From: Robertmurraya sp.
GTDB lineage: Bacteria; Bacillota; Bacilli; Bacillales; Cytobacillaceae
Reading direction: 5' to 3'
NCBI GenBank assembly: GCA_025451895.1
Contig: JANWJP010000070.1
Span: 1-34,540 of the forward strand
Length of the DNA: 34,540 nt
The notes under the pieces are model-generated. The model ran no database searches and was not told the DNA's origin. It was given only the letters and a program-made list of their open reading frames with translations. The position numbers and the translations under genes were made by a program. This document shows positions 14,519-22,010 of the stretch, piece after piece. Each line of letters opens with the position of its first letter. Within the stretch, counting starts at the first letter, position 1.

Positions 14519-15454
14519 TTAATCATTTTTCAGTTGTTCTTCAATCCAATAAAGAATATCTCCATATACTTCGTCTTTGTTTATTTCATTTAATATTTCA
14601 TGCCGGGCTCCCGGATAAAATTTAAAGGACACTTTTTTCAGCCCTGCCTTTTGCAACCGGTGAAAGCTTTCCAATACTCCTATAGTGAATTTTCCGACCG
14701 GGTCCCGGTCTCCTGAAAGGAATAAAACGGGCAATTCTTTGGGGATTTTTTGATCGTTATCATACAGTTGGTTGAGCGCCGAGATAAAATCTTCAAAAAA
14801 GCCTGCAGTAAACACTCCGCCGCATAATGGATCATTTATGTATTTATCAACTTGTTCATCATCCCGGCTCAGCCAGTCAAAATCTGTCCGTCCAAGTTTA
14901 ACCGAGCGGTTATAACGGCCGAATGTCAAACGGTTTAATCTCAGGCTCGGGGTTCTTCGTCCGTGCTTCTTTGCCTCCCGGGAGGCAAGCCTGACTCCGA
15001 TTTTACCGAGAAAGCCCGGATGACCGCCCGTTCCGGAAAATATTACGCCGTTTATAGATCCACCAAATTTTTGGATGTAGAACCGAGAAAGAAAAGACCC
15101 CATGCTGTGACCAAGCAAAAATACGGGACAATCGGGATAATCGTTCTTAATGATGCCTGTTAAAGTGTTCATATCTTCAACAAGCGTAAAGAAATTTTTG
15201 CCGTCACCGAAATAACCCCGGTCCTCTTCGCGTTTTTCTGTTTTTCCGTGTCCACGGTGATCATTTCCGTATACATATATTTTCTTCTCTGTTAAAAATG
15301 AAGCGAAATCACTGTATCGTTCAATATGTTCCGCCATGCCGTGGGCTATCTGGAGTATTGCCCGGGGCTTCTCTTTACTAAACCATTTCTTTGTATAGAT
15401 TTCTTTACCGTCTTTCCCTGGAAAATAAAAACTGACAGTTTCCACATAAGTCAC
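14519..15454 (-). CDS. Alpha/beta hydrolase, monoacylglycerol lipase / lysophospholipase-like
   Basis: The protein has 311 residues. It has the serine hydrolase triad: Ser117 in the nucleophile elbow GHSMG, an Asp in FLSGDRDPVG near 251, and a His in PGARHEILNE near 282. IAHGMAEHIERY near 37-48 is the oxyanion-hole HG motif of this family, and GNDHRGHGKTE is the following conserved stretch. The cap between about 150 and 230 fits monoacylglycerol lipases. There is no signal peptide, so it is cytoplasmic, and would hydrolyse monoglycerides, lysophospholipids or similar esters. The gene is monocistronic on the minus strand. A GCGC palindrome near 15500 is only a poor cre match. Confidence 0.88.
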   Translation of the reverse strand: MTYVETVSFYFPGKDGKEIYTKKWFSKEKPRAILQIAHGMAEHIERYSDFASFLTEKKIYVYGNDHRGHGKTEKREEDRGYFGDGKNFFTLVEDMNTLTGIIKNDYPDCPVFLLGHSMGSFLSRFYIQKFGGSINGVIFSGTGGHPGFLGKIGVRLASREAKKHGRRTPSLRLNRLTFGRYNRSVKLGRTDFDWLSRDDEQVDKYINDPLCGGVFTAGFFEDFISALNQLYDNDQKIPKELPVLFLSGDRDPVGKFTIGVLESFHRLQKAGLKKVSFKFYPGARHEILNEINKDEVYGDILYWIEEQLKND

Positions 15455-15827
15455 TCCCGGATTCAGAAATATTAAAGTATTAAAAAGGAAGTATCTAAAA
15501 GCGCTTCATTTTCTGCTCTATTTTCATTATAAACCTAAAGAAAAACAGAGTTATCGATTTTTTTATATCTGCTGTCCGGCATGTTGTTCACGGGACAACT
15601 ATGTTATCCCCTTTTTAGCCAAATAAATGCGGCAATTATTCATGGTTGCCTGTTCCATTAAAATACGGGGTATGTTTGTACATGTAAAGCGCAGCGTGTG
15701 TTTTGGACGAAAAACATCTATTTTTTTCTGAAAGTCACGGGTCAATGGAACGGATTTTTCAGTTCTCTTTCGCATCGTCCTGCAATGATTTGGGTGTAAT
15801 TGCCTAAATTGTTAATTAAATGATTTT

Positions 15828-15845
15828 ATAGGGGTAACCCCCTAT
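15828..15845 (+). promoter_or_regulatory. CsoR/CstR-type operator
   Basis: ATAGGGGTAACCCCCTAT has perfect 7-bp arms (ATAGGGG, CCCCTAT) around TAAC. A central G/C-rich block flanked by TA-rich ends is typical of operators for the CsoR family, whose persulfide-sensing members (CstR) control cst-type sulfide genes. It lies about 24 bp upstream of the -10 box, in the -35 area, well placed for repression. No csoR/cstR gene is in the window. Confidence 0.65.
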
Positions 15846-15868
15846 GGTATTTTGGGAGTTATTACCAA

Positions 15869-15874
15869 TATAAT
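15869..15874 (+). promoter_or_regulatory. -10 box of the sulfide cluster promoter
   Basis: TATAAT at 15869-15874 is a perfect -10 hexamer, 38 bp before the ATG at 15912. The -35 region is poor and covered by the edge of the operator. Confidence 0.6.
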
Positions 15875-15911
15875 AAACTTGTAAATAAAGAATATGCGAA
15901 GGAGTCGATCT

Positions 15912-16154
15912 ATGGTTATGGCAAAAGATAAGGTTATTCTTGTTGATGCCAGAGGAGCGTTTTGTCCGGGTCCTCTGATGGAATTAATGAAGGCTTCCAG
16001 AGGGGCAAAGCCGGGAACGATTTTTCACCTTTTAACAAATGAAGAGGGTTCCCGCAGAGATGTTCCGGCCTGGGTGAAAAAAATGGGCCACGAATTTTTG
16101 GGAGAGGAACCGGATGAGGGAACTGCTTATCGGCTGATTGTAAAAATTAAATAA
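15912..16154 (+). CDS. TusA-family sulfur carrier protein
   Basis: The protein has 80 residues. ATG at 15912 lies 7 bases after AAGGAG; the more upstream in-frame start overlaps the ribosome site and a later ATG at 15918 is possible. It is a single TusA domain: VDARGAFCPGPLMELMKAS has the CPxP motif with the sulfur-carrying Cys18, followed by the PGTIFHLLTNEEGSRRDVPAWVKKMGHEFLG stretch common to TusA/SirA/YedF folds. It would carry sulfane sulfur as a cysteine persulfide and hand it between the enzymes of the cluster. In B. subtilis a comparable small TusA protein (YrkI) accompanies a TusA-rhodanese, a lactamase-fold dioxygenase and an exporter. It is first in the six-gene run. Confidence 0.88.
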   Translation: MVMAKDKVILVDARGAFCPGPLMELMKASRGAKPGTIFHLLTNEEGSRRDVPAWVKKMGHEFLGEEPDEGTAYRLIVKIK

Positions 16155-16253
16155 TGCAGAACTAATATTTTCGGAATAGACAATAAATTTTCGGGCAATC
16201 CAATATGGCAAGTAAATATCCTTATTATTGACGAAGGAGGAGCTTTTTTAAAT

Positions 16254-17393
16254 ATGAAAAAGTTATTGATCATTGGCGGCGGTACTGCCGGTACGATGCT
16301 GGCTAATAAGCTTGCGAAAGGATTGGTGCAGGAAATTGAATCAGGAGAAGCGGAAATCACCATTGTCAGTAATAAAGACTTCCATGTTTATCAGCCCGGT
16401 TTCTTATATATTCCATTTCAATTAAAACGCCCCGAAGAATTAGTCCGCTCCATTTACGATGTGATCGACTCCAAAGTGCGAATCATCATTGATGAAGCTG
16501 TCAAGATCAATGAATCGGATAAAAGGGTGACCCTTCGTTCCGGCAGTATTTTATCCTATGATTATCTGATTCTTGCAACGGGCTCCCATCCGAAGCCGGA
16601 AATGATTCCCGGCCTTGAAGAAGCAGGCCACACTTTTTTTACTATGGATACAGCATTAAAACTGCAAAAAGCCATGAACGAATTCCAGGGTGGAAAAGTG
16701 GTTGTTGCCGTCAATCTTCCTCATAAATGTCCGGTTGCGCCGCTTGAGTTTGTAATGATGTTTGAGGATTGGGCCAGAAAGCGTGGAATCCGCAATAAAA
16801 CAGATATTACCTATGCCTATCCGTTAGCGGGACCATATGGTACAGCCTCTGTTGCCGCCATGGCGGAAAGAGAGTTCAAAGCACGCGATATTAAAATTGA
16901 AACTTTCTTCATCATGGAAAAAGTGGATGTGAAAAATAAAGAACTGGTCAGTTTGGATGGACGCAGACTTCCTTTTGATTTGCTTGTGGCAGTTCCGCCT
17001 CATACAGGGGCCGATCTGATCAAAGATAGCGGATTCGGAGATCGGGACGCCTGGCTGCCGACTGACCGCCATAAACTTACTCTGGAAAATCACCAATCTA
17101 TTTTTGTCATCGGTGACGCAACAAATCTTCCGATTAGTAAAGCGGGTTCAACGGCCCATTTTGAATCGGAAATCCTTGCCGAAAATCTTATGGACATGGT
17201 TCGGGGAGGACAAGGCAATAAGCAATATACAGGAAAAGTCTTTTGTTTTATTGAAACCGGTTTAGACAAGGCTACCTATATTTCGTTTGATTATGAAAAC
17301 CCTCCCAAACCGGTGACGCCTTCAAAAATGGTTCATTTTGCCAAAGTTGGATATAACAATATGCACTGGGTGAATTTGAAAGGAATCATGTAA
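16254..17393 (+). CDS. Sulfide:quinone oxidoreductase-like flavoprotein
   Basis: The protein has 379 residues. An FAD-binding Rossmann motif opens it (LLIIGGGTAGTMLANKL), a second ATG motif lies near 107-110 (LILATGSHP), and the late VFVIGDATNLP is the FAD ribityl-contact motif. There are only two cysteines: Cys159 in NLPHKCPVAPLEF and Cys331 in KVFCFIETG. Both sit where the redox-active pair of sulfide:quinone oxidoreductases is found. The enzyme should oxidise H2S at the inner face of the membrane, reduce menaquinone and release persulfide. The C-terminal part ends in short amphipathic stretches suited to membrane association. GGAGGAG precedes the ATG. The DUF1641 gene follows 15 bp later, a pairing common for this enzyme class. 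Confidence 0.87.
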   Translation: MKKLLIIGGGTAGTMLANKLAKGLVQEIESGEAEITIVSNKDFHVYQPGFLYIPFQLKRPEELVRSIYDVIDSKVRIIIDEAVKINESDKRVTLRSGSILSYDYLILATGSHPKPEMIPGLEEAGHTFFTMDTALKLQKAMNEFQGGKVVVAVNLPHKCPVAPLEFVMMFEDWARKRGIRNKTDITYAYPLAGPYGTASVAAMAEREFKARDIKIETFFIMEKVDVKNKELVSLDGRRLPFDLLVAVPPHTGADLIKDSGFGDRDAWLPTDRHKLTLENHQSIFVIGDATNLPISKAGSTAHFESEILAENLMDMVRGGQGNKQYTGKVFCFIETGLDKATYISFDYENPPKPVTPSKMVHFAKVGYNNMHWVNLKGIM

Positions 17394-17408
17394 AAAGGGG
17401 GCGGGAAC

Positions 17409-18014
17409 ATGTCGACGGAAACAAATGTGTATGAAAATATCAGTCCTGAACTGCGGGAAGAATTGGCCGAAATGCTCCCGGTATTTGTCCGGTTGTTAAA
17501 TTTAATAAAAATGGCCGGCGATGCGATGACAGAAGAAACAGCCGCACATTTGACAGTTAAATTGGAGCGGGCGGCAAATTTGCTCCAGGTTCTGGATGAT
17601 GAAAGACTTCCGCGGTTATTAAATGGTCTATTGGAAAAAGGAGATATACTGGTTTCGCTTTTAAATAAAGTCACTGTTCTTGAGGAAAACGGCACTTTAG
17701 ATAAACTGCTCGAATTGGTTCAAGCACTCGGTACGGTAACAGATGCTTTAACAGAGGAAAGCGTCAAGCATTTGACCGGGAAATTGCTTCCGCTTGTGGA
17801 AACAGGCGATCAATTGTTGTCTTCCAGTGTGGTGAAAAAAGCCCCCCAAATTCTGGATGCGGTCGATAAAACCGTTTTGGAAATGAAAAGCCGGAAGACA
17901 GAACAATTGTCTGTATTTGGTCTTCTCGGCCTCTTAAAGAAAAAAGAAGTACAGGAGGCTGTGCAATTTGGTACAGCACTGTTAAAAAATATCTCGAATT
18001 CACAAACAAAATAG
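17409..18014 (+). CDS. DUF1641 protein, partner of sulfide:quinone oxidoreductase
   Basis: The protein has 201 residues, mostly helical with regular Leu spacing and no cysteine or membrane helix. It contains two similar halves: TEETAAHLTVKLERAANLLQ near 46-65 is echoed by TEESVKHLTGKLLPLVETGD about 76 residues later, so the protein is probably an internal duplication. The pattern is that of DUF1641, found next to SQR-type or formate dehydrogenase-type flavoproteins in Bacillaceae. Its biochemical role is unknown; a scaffold or membrane adaptor for the flavoprotein is an inference from its constant neighbour. The start follows GGGGGCGGG and lies 15 bp after the flavoprotein gene. Confidence 0.8.
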   Translation: MSTETNVYENISPELREELAEMLPVFVRLLNLIKMAGDAMTEETAAHLTVKLERAANLLQVLDDERLPRLLNGLLEKGDILVSLLNKVTVLEENGTLDKLLELVQALGTVTDALTEESVKHLTGKLLPLVETGDQLLSSSVVKKAPQILDAVDKTVLEMKSRKTEQLSVFGLLGLLKKKEVQEAVQFGTALLKNISNSQTK

Positions 18015-18026
18015 AAGGGATCTGTC

Positions 18027-18818
18027 ATGATGGAATACAGCATCGGGTTTCTGGTTGTTCTTTTCCTAATTGGTGCAGTCGGTTCCGCAATTTCAGGGAT
18101 GGTTGGAATTGGCGGGACGATTATAAAATATCCAATGCTGCTTTATATTCCTCCTTTAATGGGGCTGACAGCATTTACTGCACAAGAGGTTTCGGCAATC
18201 AGCGCAGTACAGGTGTTTTTTGCAACATTGGCCGGTATGTTTGTCTTTAAGAAAGGCGGTCTTATTAACGGGAAGCTGGTCGCATATATGGGGATTTCGA
18301 TTATCATCGGAAGTTTTGCCGGCGGCTACGGTTCAAAGTTTTTGCCAAACGATGCCATCAATCTTGTTTACGCTGTTTTCGCTTTGATTGCTGCGATTAT
18401 GATGCTGTTTCCAAAAAAGGGTGATGAAGCCGGTGAAGATACAAAGGGTGATTTCAATAAATTCATAGCCGTTTCATCAGCTCTAATCATCGGGATTGCT
18501 TCAGGTATTGTAGGAGCCGCAGGAGCTTTTATCACCGTTCCTGTCATGCTTGTCCTCCTGAAAATACCAACTAGGGTTGCTATCGGTTCCTCTTTGGCAA
18601 TTACTTTTATATCGTCCATCGGCTCCACAACGGGAAAACTGCTGGGAGGCCATATGCTTCTCGTTCCGTCCCTCGTCATGGTCGTTGCCAGTTTGATTGC
18701 CGCGCCGCTTGGAGCAAAACTGAGTACCCGTCTCAACACGAAAGTTTTACAGCATATTTTACTATTCTTAATTTGCGGTACCGTCTTAAAAATTTGGTAT
18801 GAAATTTTGTTTACGTAA
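18027..18818 (+). CDS. TauE/SafE-family anion exporter
   Basis: The protein has 263 residues with eight hydrophobic helices in two halves. The family's repeated glycine-rich segment appears as GAVGSAISGMVGIGGTIIKYPML near 14-36 and GIASGIVGAAGAFITVPVML near 154-173. These proteins move sulfite, sulfonates or thiosulfate. In this cluster the likely cargo is sulfite made by the persulfide dioxygenase, matching YrkJ of B. subtilis and TauE of Staphylococcus cst clusters. AAGGGA lies before the ATG at 18027, with an alternative ATG one codon later. The start is 12 bp after the DUF1641 stop. Confidence 0.88.
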   Translation: MMEYSIGFLVVLFLIGAVGSAISGMVGIGGTIIKYPMLLYIPPLMGLTAFTAQEVSAISAVQVFFATLAGMFVFKKGGLINGKLVAYMGISIIIGSFAGGYGSKFLPNDAINLVYAVFALIAAIMMLFPKKGDEAGEDTKGDFNKFIAVSSALIIGIASGIVGAAGAFITVPVMLVLLKIPTRVAIGSSLAITFISSIGSTTGKLLGGHMLLVPSLVMVVASLIAAPLGAKLSTRLNTKVLQHILLFLICGTVLKIWYEILFT

Positions 18819-18885
18819 CAGAAGAGAGTCAGTGCTGATCTATTTTAAGCGGCATGAATTTAGCAGAACAAAGGTGTGGGAATAT

Positions 18886-19455
18886 ATGAAAAGTGACACG
18901 AAGAGGTTGATTCTTGATTGCTCAGATTTTGACTGCCCGATGGTTCTCGCTCAATTAAAGGAAGCTCTGGAGCGGGTTGAACCGGGGCGGACGGTGGAGG
19001 TGATAACTGATTCTGAACCGAGATTTCAGATGATTCTGAAATTGTGGGCGAAGGAGACGAATGATTGTTATTATGATTTTTTTGAAAAAGATAAGCGAAT
19101 CCATCATTTTATAAAGAAGGCTTCTCCGGACATCAGGAGTCATCATGAACAGCACCCGCATGTCATTACAAACACACAGCTGAAGCAGCTTCTTTCAGGA
19201 GGGGAAAAGATTCATCTCCTGGATGTAAGGGAAGATATTGAATTTATGATTGGCCATGTGCCGGAAGCTGTCAATGTGCCGTTGTCTGATTTTACTGCAC
19301 GTATTTCCGCCTTTCCGAGGGAAGAAACGTATTATTTAATCTGCCGGACCGGAAATCGCAGTGATTTTGCCTGTAAATATATGAAAATGCTGGGATATGG
19401 AAATGTCTATAACGTTTTGCCCGGCATGTATCAATGGGACGGCGACGTCATTTAA
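18886..19455 (+). CDS. TusA-rhodanese fusion sulfurtransferase (YrkF/CstA-like)
   Basis: The protein has 189 residues. The ATG at 18886 is preferred (AAAGGTG about 10 bases upstream); longer in-frame versions run back into the exporter gene. Residues about 5-75 form a TusA domain with LDCSDFDCPMVLAQLKEAL, where Cys17 in CPM is the carrier cysteine. Residues about 95-189 form a rhodanese domain: HLLDVREDIEFMIGHVPEAVNVP, then LICRTGNRSDFACKYM with active-site Cys153 in a CRTGNRS loop. The fusion lets persulfide sulfur pass between two cysteines of one chain. B. subtilis YrkF and the N-terminal part of Staphylococcus CstA have the same domains. It is separated from the exporter by 67 bp and from the dioxygenase by 83 bp, still on the same strand without a terminator. 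Confidence 0.9.
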   Translation: MKSDTKRLILDCSDFDCPMVLAQLKEALERVEPGRTVEVITDSEPRFQMILKLWAKETNDCYYDFFEKDKRIHHFIKKASPDIRSHHEQHPHVITNTQLKQLLSGGEKIHLLDVREDIEFMIGHVPEAVNVPLSDFTARISAFPREETYYLICRTGNRSDFACKYMKMLGYGNVYNVLPGMYQWDGDVI

Positions 19456-19538
19456 ATCGGTTGTTGTTTTCGTTTATGGGAGAAGGGAAGATGTTCTATC
19501 TGTAAAAAGAATTAAAAATTTTTTTGGAGGGATAAATA

Positions 19539-20672
19539 ATGGCAATTACCGGCATTTCTGCGGAAAAATTAAACCAGTGGATTATTGATGAGGAACCTTT
19601 ATTTATACTTGATATTCGCAATGAAGAAGATTTTAATGATTGGAAAATTGACGGCGGAAACATCGAGTTTTTAAATGTTCCTTATTTTGACCTGATTGAC
19701 GGGGTCGGGGAAATCATTGATAAACTTCCAACTGACAAAAAGCTTCTTGTAGTCTGTGCCAAGGAGGGCTCCTCAAAGCTGATTGCCGAGCACATTGCCA
19801 ATGAGGGCCGGGATGTTTCGTACCTGCTTGGCGGCATGAAGGCATGGAGCGAATATCTGTATACTGTTCCTGTTTATCAGGATGAAAATATGAAAGTGTA
19901 CCAGTTGATCCGTGTCGGAAAAGGCTGCTTGTCCTATATGGTTGTTTCCGGAAAAGAAGCTCTGGTAGTTGATCCCCTAAGATTTACAGATGAATACAAA
20001 GCCCTTGCTGCGAAAGAAAATGTGACAATTACTCATATTGTTGACTCCCATCTCCATGCTGATCATATTTCCGGAGGTCATAAACTCGCGTTGGAAACCG
20101 GAGCGAAATATTACGTCATGAAAAGTGAAGGGGCAATCTTCGAATTTGAACCGCTGGAAAATTACGAAAGGATCGAATTTGAAAAAGTTAATTTAGAAGT
20201 ATTGGCTGTAAAAACCCCCGGTCATACTCCCGGAAGTGTTTCCTTTTTTGTAAATAACCGTCTTCTGTTTTCCGGTGATACGATTTTCGTAAGCGGTTTG
20301 GGGCGTCCGGACCTTGGCGGCAAAGCGAGAGAGTGGGCAAAGGATTTATATAATACGGTGTACAGTAAAGTATCTCAATTTGCCGATGATGTTCTTGTTC
20401 TTCCGGGCCATTACGGCAGTTTTACGGAGGAATTTAATGATCAGGGTTTTGTCGGCAGTCTTTTAGGGGAAATTCGCAAAAATAATGACATGATGGAAGG
20501 GAAAACAATGGATGAGTTTGTTGACGAGGTGGCAAAATCCGCATCACAGGTAACACCGCCAAATTACCAGGATATTATCGCTATTAATAAAGGTATCAAA
20601 ACTGTCACTGAAGAAACCATGCAGGAACTCGAAATCGGCCCGAACCGTTGCGCTGTTCACCATACCAATTAA
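19539..20672 (+). CDS. Rhodanese-MBL fusion persulfide dioxygenase
   Basis: The protein has 377 residues. Residues 1-105 are a rhodanese domain with DIRNEEDFNDW and active Cys73 in VVCAKEGSS. Residues about 118-330 are a metallo-beta-lactamase domain: HLHADH (171-176), His229 in TPGHTPGS, and Asp247 in FSGDTIFVSGLGRPDLGG, the non-haem iron site of ETHE1-type dioxygenases. PGHYG near 287 supplies a further ligand. It should oxidise persulfide sulfur with O2 to sulfite. The rhodanese lies before the lactamase domain, the reverse of Staphylococcus CstB, whose lactamase domain is N-terminal. TTGGAGG precedes the ATG, and a terminator follows. It is the last gene of the cluster. Confidence 0.9.
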   Translation: MAITGISAEKLNQWIIDEEPLFILDIRNEEDFNDWKIDGGNIEFLNVPYFDLIDGVGEIIDKLPTDKKLLVVCAKEGSSKLIAEHIANEGRDVSYLLGGMKAWSEYLYTVPVYQDENMKVYQLIRVGKGCLSYMVVSGKEALVVDPLRFTDEYKALAAKENVTITHIVDSHLHADHISGGHKLALETGAKYYVMKSEGAIFEFEPLENYERIEFEKVNLEVLAVKTPGHTPGSVSFFVNNRLLFSGDTIFVSGLGRPDLGGKAREWAKDLYNTVYSKVSQFADDVLVLPGHYGSFTEEFNDQGFVGSLLGEIRKNNDMMEGKTMDEFVDEVAKSASQVTPPNYQDIIAINKGIKTVTEETMQELEIGPNRCAVHHTN

Positions 20673-20966
20673 ACTTGGAAATAATTAAATACTGCCTGCG
20701 GCTGATGAGTCTCTCATCTATCCGCAGGTTTTTGTTTGTTTTCTTGTCCGCATCATCACGGATTCAGGCTAATTCGGAGTCTCAATTGGGGCAGGATAAA
20801 GCCGGCATGCAGGATGAAGATTGAAAAGCTATTTTCAAAATCCGGGGACGATATGGAGTATCCTTTTGAGAAAACAGTGAAATCATCGCTTTTAAAATAA
20901 GAATATACAAAATTTGTAATTTTATAAAGAAGTGATTAAAATTAATTAGGGAGGGGGGTATAGCGG
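20673..20966. other. Intergenic region between sulfide cluster and two-component system
   Basis: Apart from the terminator at 20695-20734 I see no defined element in these 294 bp. An A/T-rich stretch at 20890-20935 probably contains the kinase promoter, but no clear hexamer pair stands out. Confidence 0.4.
20695..20734 (+). terminator. Terminator of the sulfide cluster
   Basis: The outer stem CCTGCGG/CCGCAGG encloses an inner stem GATGAG/CTCATC with loop TCT, followed by GTTTTTGTTTG. It ends the six-gene run. Confidence 0.8.
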
Positions 20967-22010
20967 ATGATGGAAGATTCTTTTGGATTAAATGATTTTT
21001 ATTTGCGTCAAATCTATGAAAGCATTCAAGACGGTATTTTGGTCATGGATGAAAACCGGGTAATCCTGAGGATGAACCCGGCCGCAAAAAGATTGACAGG
21101 TTGGAAGATTGGAGAAAAGGTTCCTTTTTGCACTTACTGTCAATCCCGCAAAGTGAAGGAGAATGAAGAACGCTGCTATTTAATTGCCAGCCAGACCGTT
21201 CCTTATTTTCTGTCAAAAATGCCCTCATATCATGGGAAAAAAATAGATGTAGAAATGAGTACTGCTCTTATCTATAAAGAGGAAGCAACCGGGAAAAGCC
21301 ATTATCTTCTTGTGCTCAGAGATCAATCCCTGAAGCAGAAAGAGGAAGAAGCAAAAATGTCTAAGACAGTTATCAAGAAACTGATTGAGGCCAGGGAAAA
21401 TGAGCATAAGAGATTGGCGGCTGAATTGCATGACGGGGTCGGCCAATCACTGTATTCTATTTCTGTCGCTCTGGAGGCCATCGAAGCGCATATTACTGAA
21501 AAAAAGCTGTATGAATATGTGGCAGAAGTCAGAAATGAACTCGAAAAAGTGATGAACGACGTAAAATCCTATTCCTACCAATTAAGACCACAAAGTATCG
21601 ACCAGTTGGGACTTGTTCCCACCATCCACTCATTAATATCTTCATTGGAAAAAAAACTGCCGGTTACCACATTTACTTTTGAAACAAACCTGGACAAACG
21701 GTTAAATGCTGCTGCAGAAATTAATTTATACCGGGTGATTCAGGAGGCTCTTCATAACATCATGAAATACTCTTCCGCAACAAAAGTGGACATTTCCCTG
21801 ATGCAAGAAGGCAGCATGCTGTTTCTGGAAATTAACGACAACGGCATCGGATTTCAATATGATGCCGGCCGTGAAGGTTTGGGCTTGAAACATATGGAGG
21901 AACGAATTGACCAGCTTGGCGGTATGTTTACCATACAAACCAAACCCGGGAAGGGCACAAAAGTGAGAGCGGAAATTCCATATGCGGAGGTGGAAAATGG
22001 ATATGATTAA
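20967..22010 (+). CDS. NreB-like PAS sensor histidine kinase
   Basis: The protein has 347 residues and no membrane helices, so it is a cytoplasmic sensor. Residues about 8-125 form a PAS domain (YESIQDGILVMDENRVILRMNPAAKRLTGW). It contains Cys55, Cys58 and Cys70 spaced C-x2-C-x11-C, the pattern of the oxygen-labile [4Fe-4S] site of NreB; the position of the fourth cysteine is Ile73. HisKA_3 follows, with ENEHKRLAAELHDGVGQSL and phospho-acceptor His155. The ATPase domain has IQEALHNIMKYS (N box), INDNGIGF and GREGLGLKHMEERI. GGAGGGGGG lies 8 bases before the ATG. It overlaps the regulator gene by 14 bp, so translation is coupled. Oxygen, nitric oxide or sulfur redox state are reasonable signals. 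Confidence 0.88.
   Translation: MMEDSFGLNDFYLRQIYESIQDGILVMDENRVILRMNPAAKRLTGWKIGEKVPFCTYCQSRKVKENEERCYLIASQTVPYFLSKMPSYHGKKIDVEMSTALIYKEEATGKSHYLLVLRDQSLKQKEEEAKMSKTVIKKLIEARENEHKRLAAELHDGVGQSLYSISVALEAIEAHITEKKLYEYVAEVRNELEKVMNDVKSYSYQLRPQSIDQLGLVPTIHSLISSLEKKLPVTTFTFETNLDKRLNAAAEINLYRVIQEALHNIMKYSSATKVDISLMQEGSMLFLEINDNGIGFQYDAGREGLGLKHMEERIDQLGGMFTIQTKPGKGTKVRAEIPYAEVENGYD

Larger units (their letters stand above)
15455..15911. other. Divergent promoter region of the sulfide cluster
   Basis: About 460 bp lie between the lipase gene (minus) and the first sulfide gene (plus). The right 90 bp hold the CsoR/CstR-like operator and a consensus -10 box. The left 350 bp hold no feature I can support. 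Confidence 0.5.

Noticed and set aside
15500-15515. GCGC palindrome upstream of the lipase gene as a cre site
   Set aside because: Only about 10 of 14 consensus positions match and the flanking TG/CA pair is misplaced.
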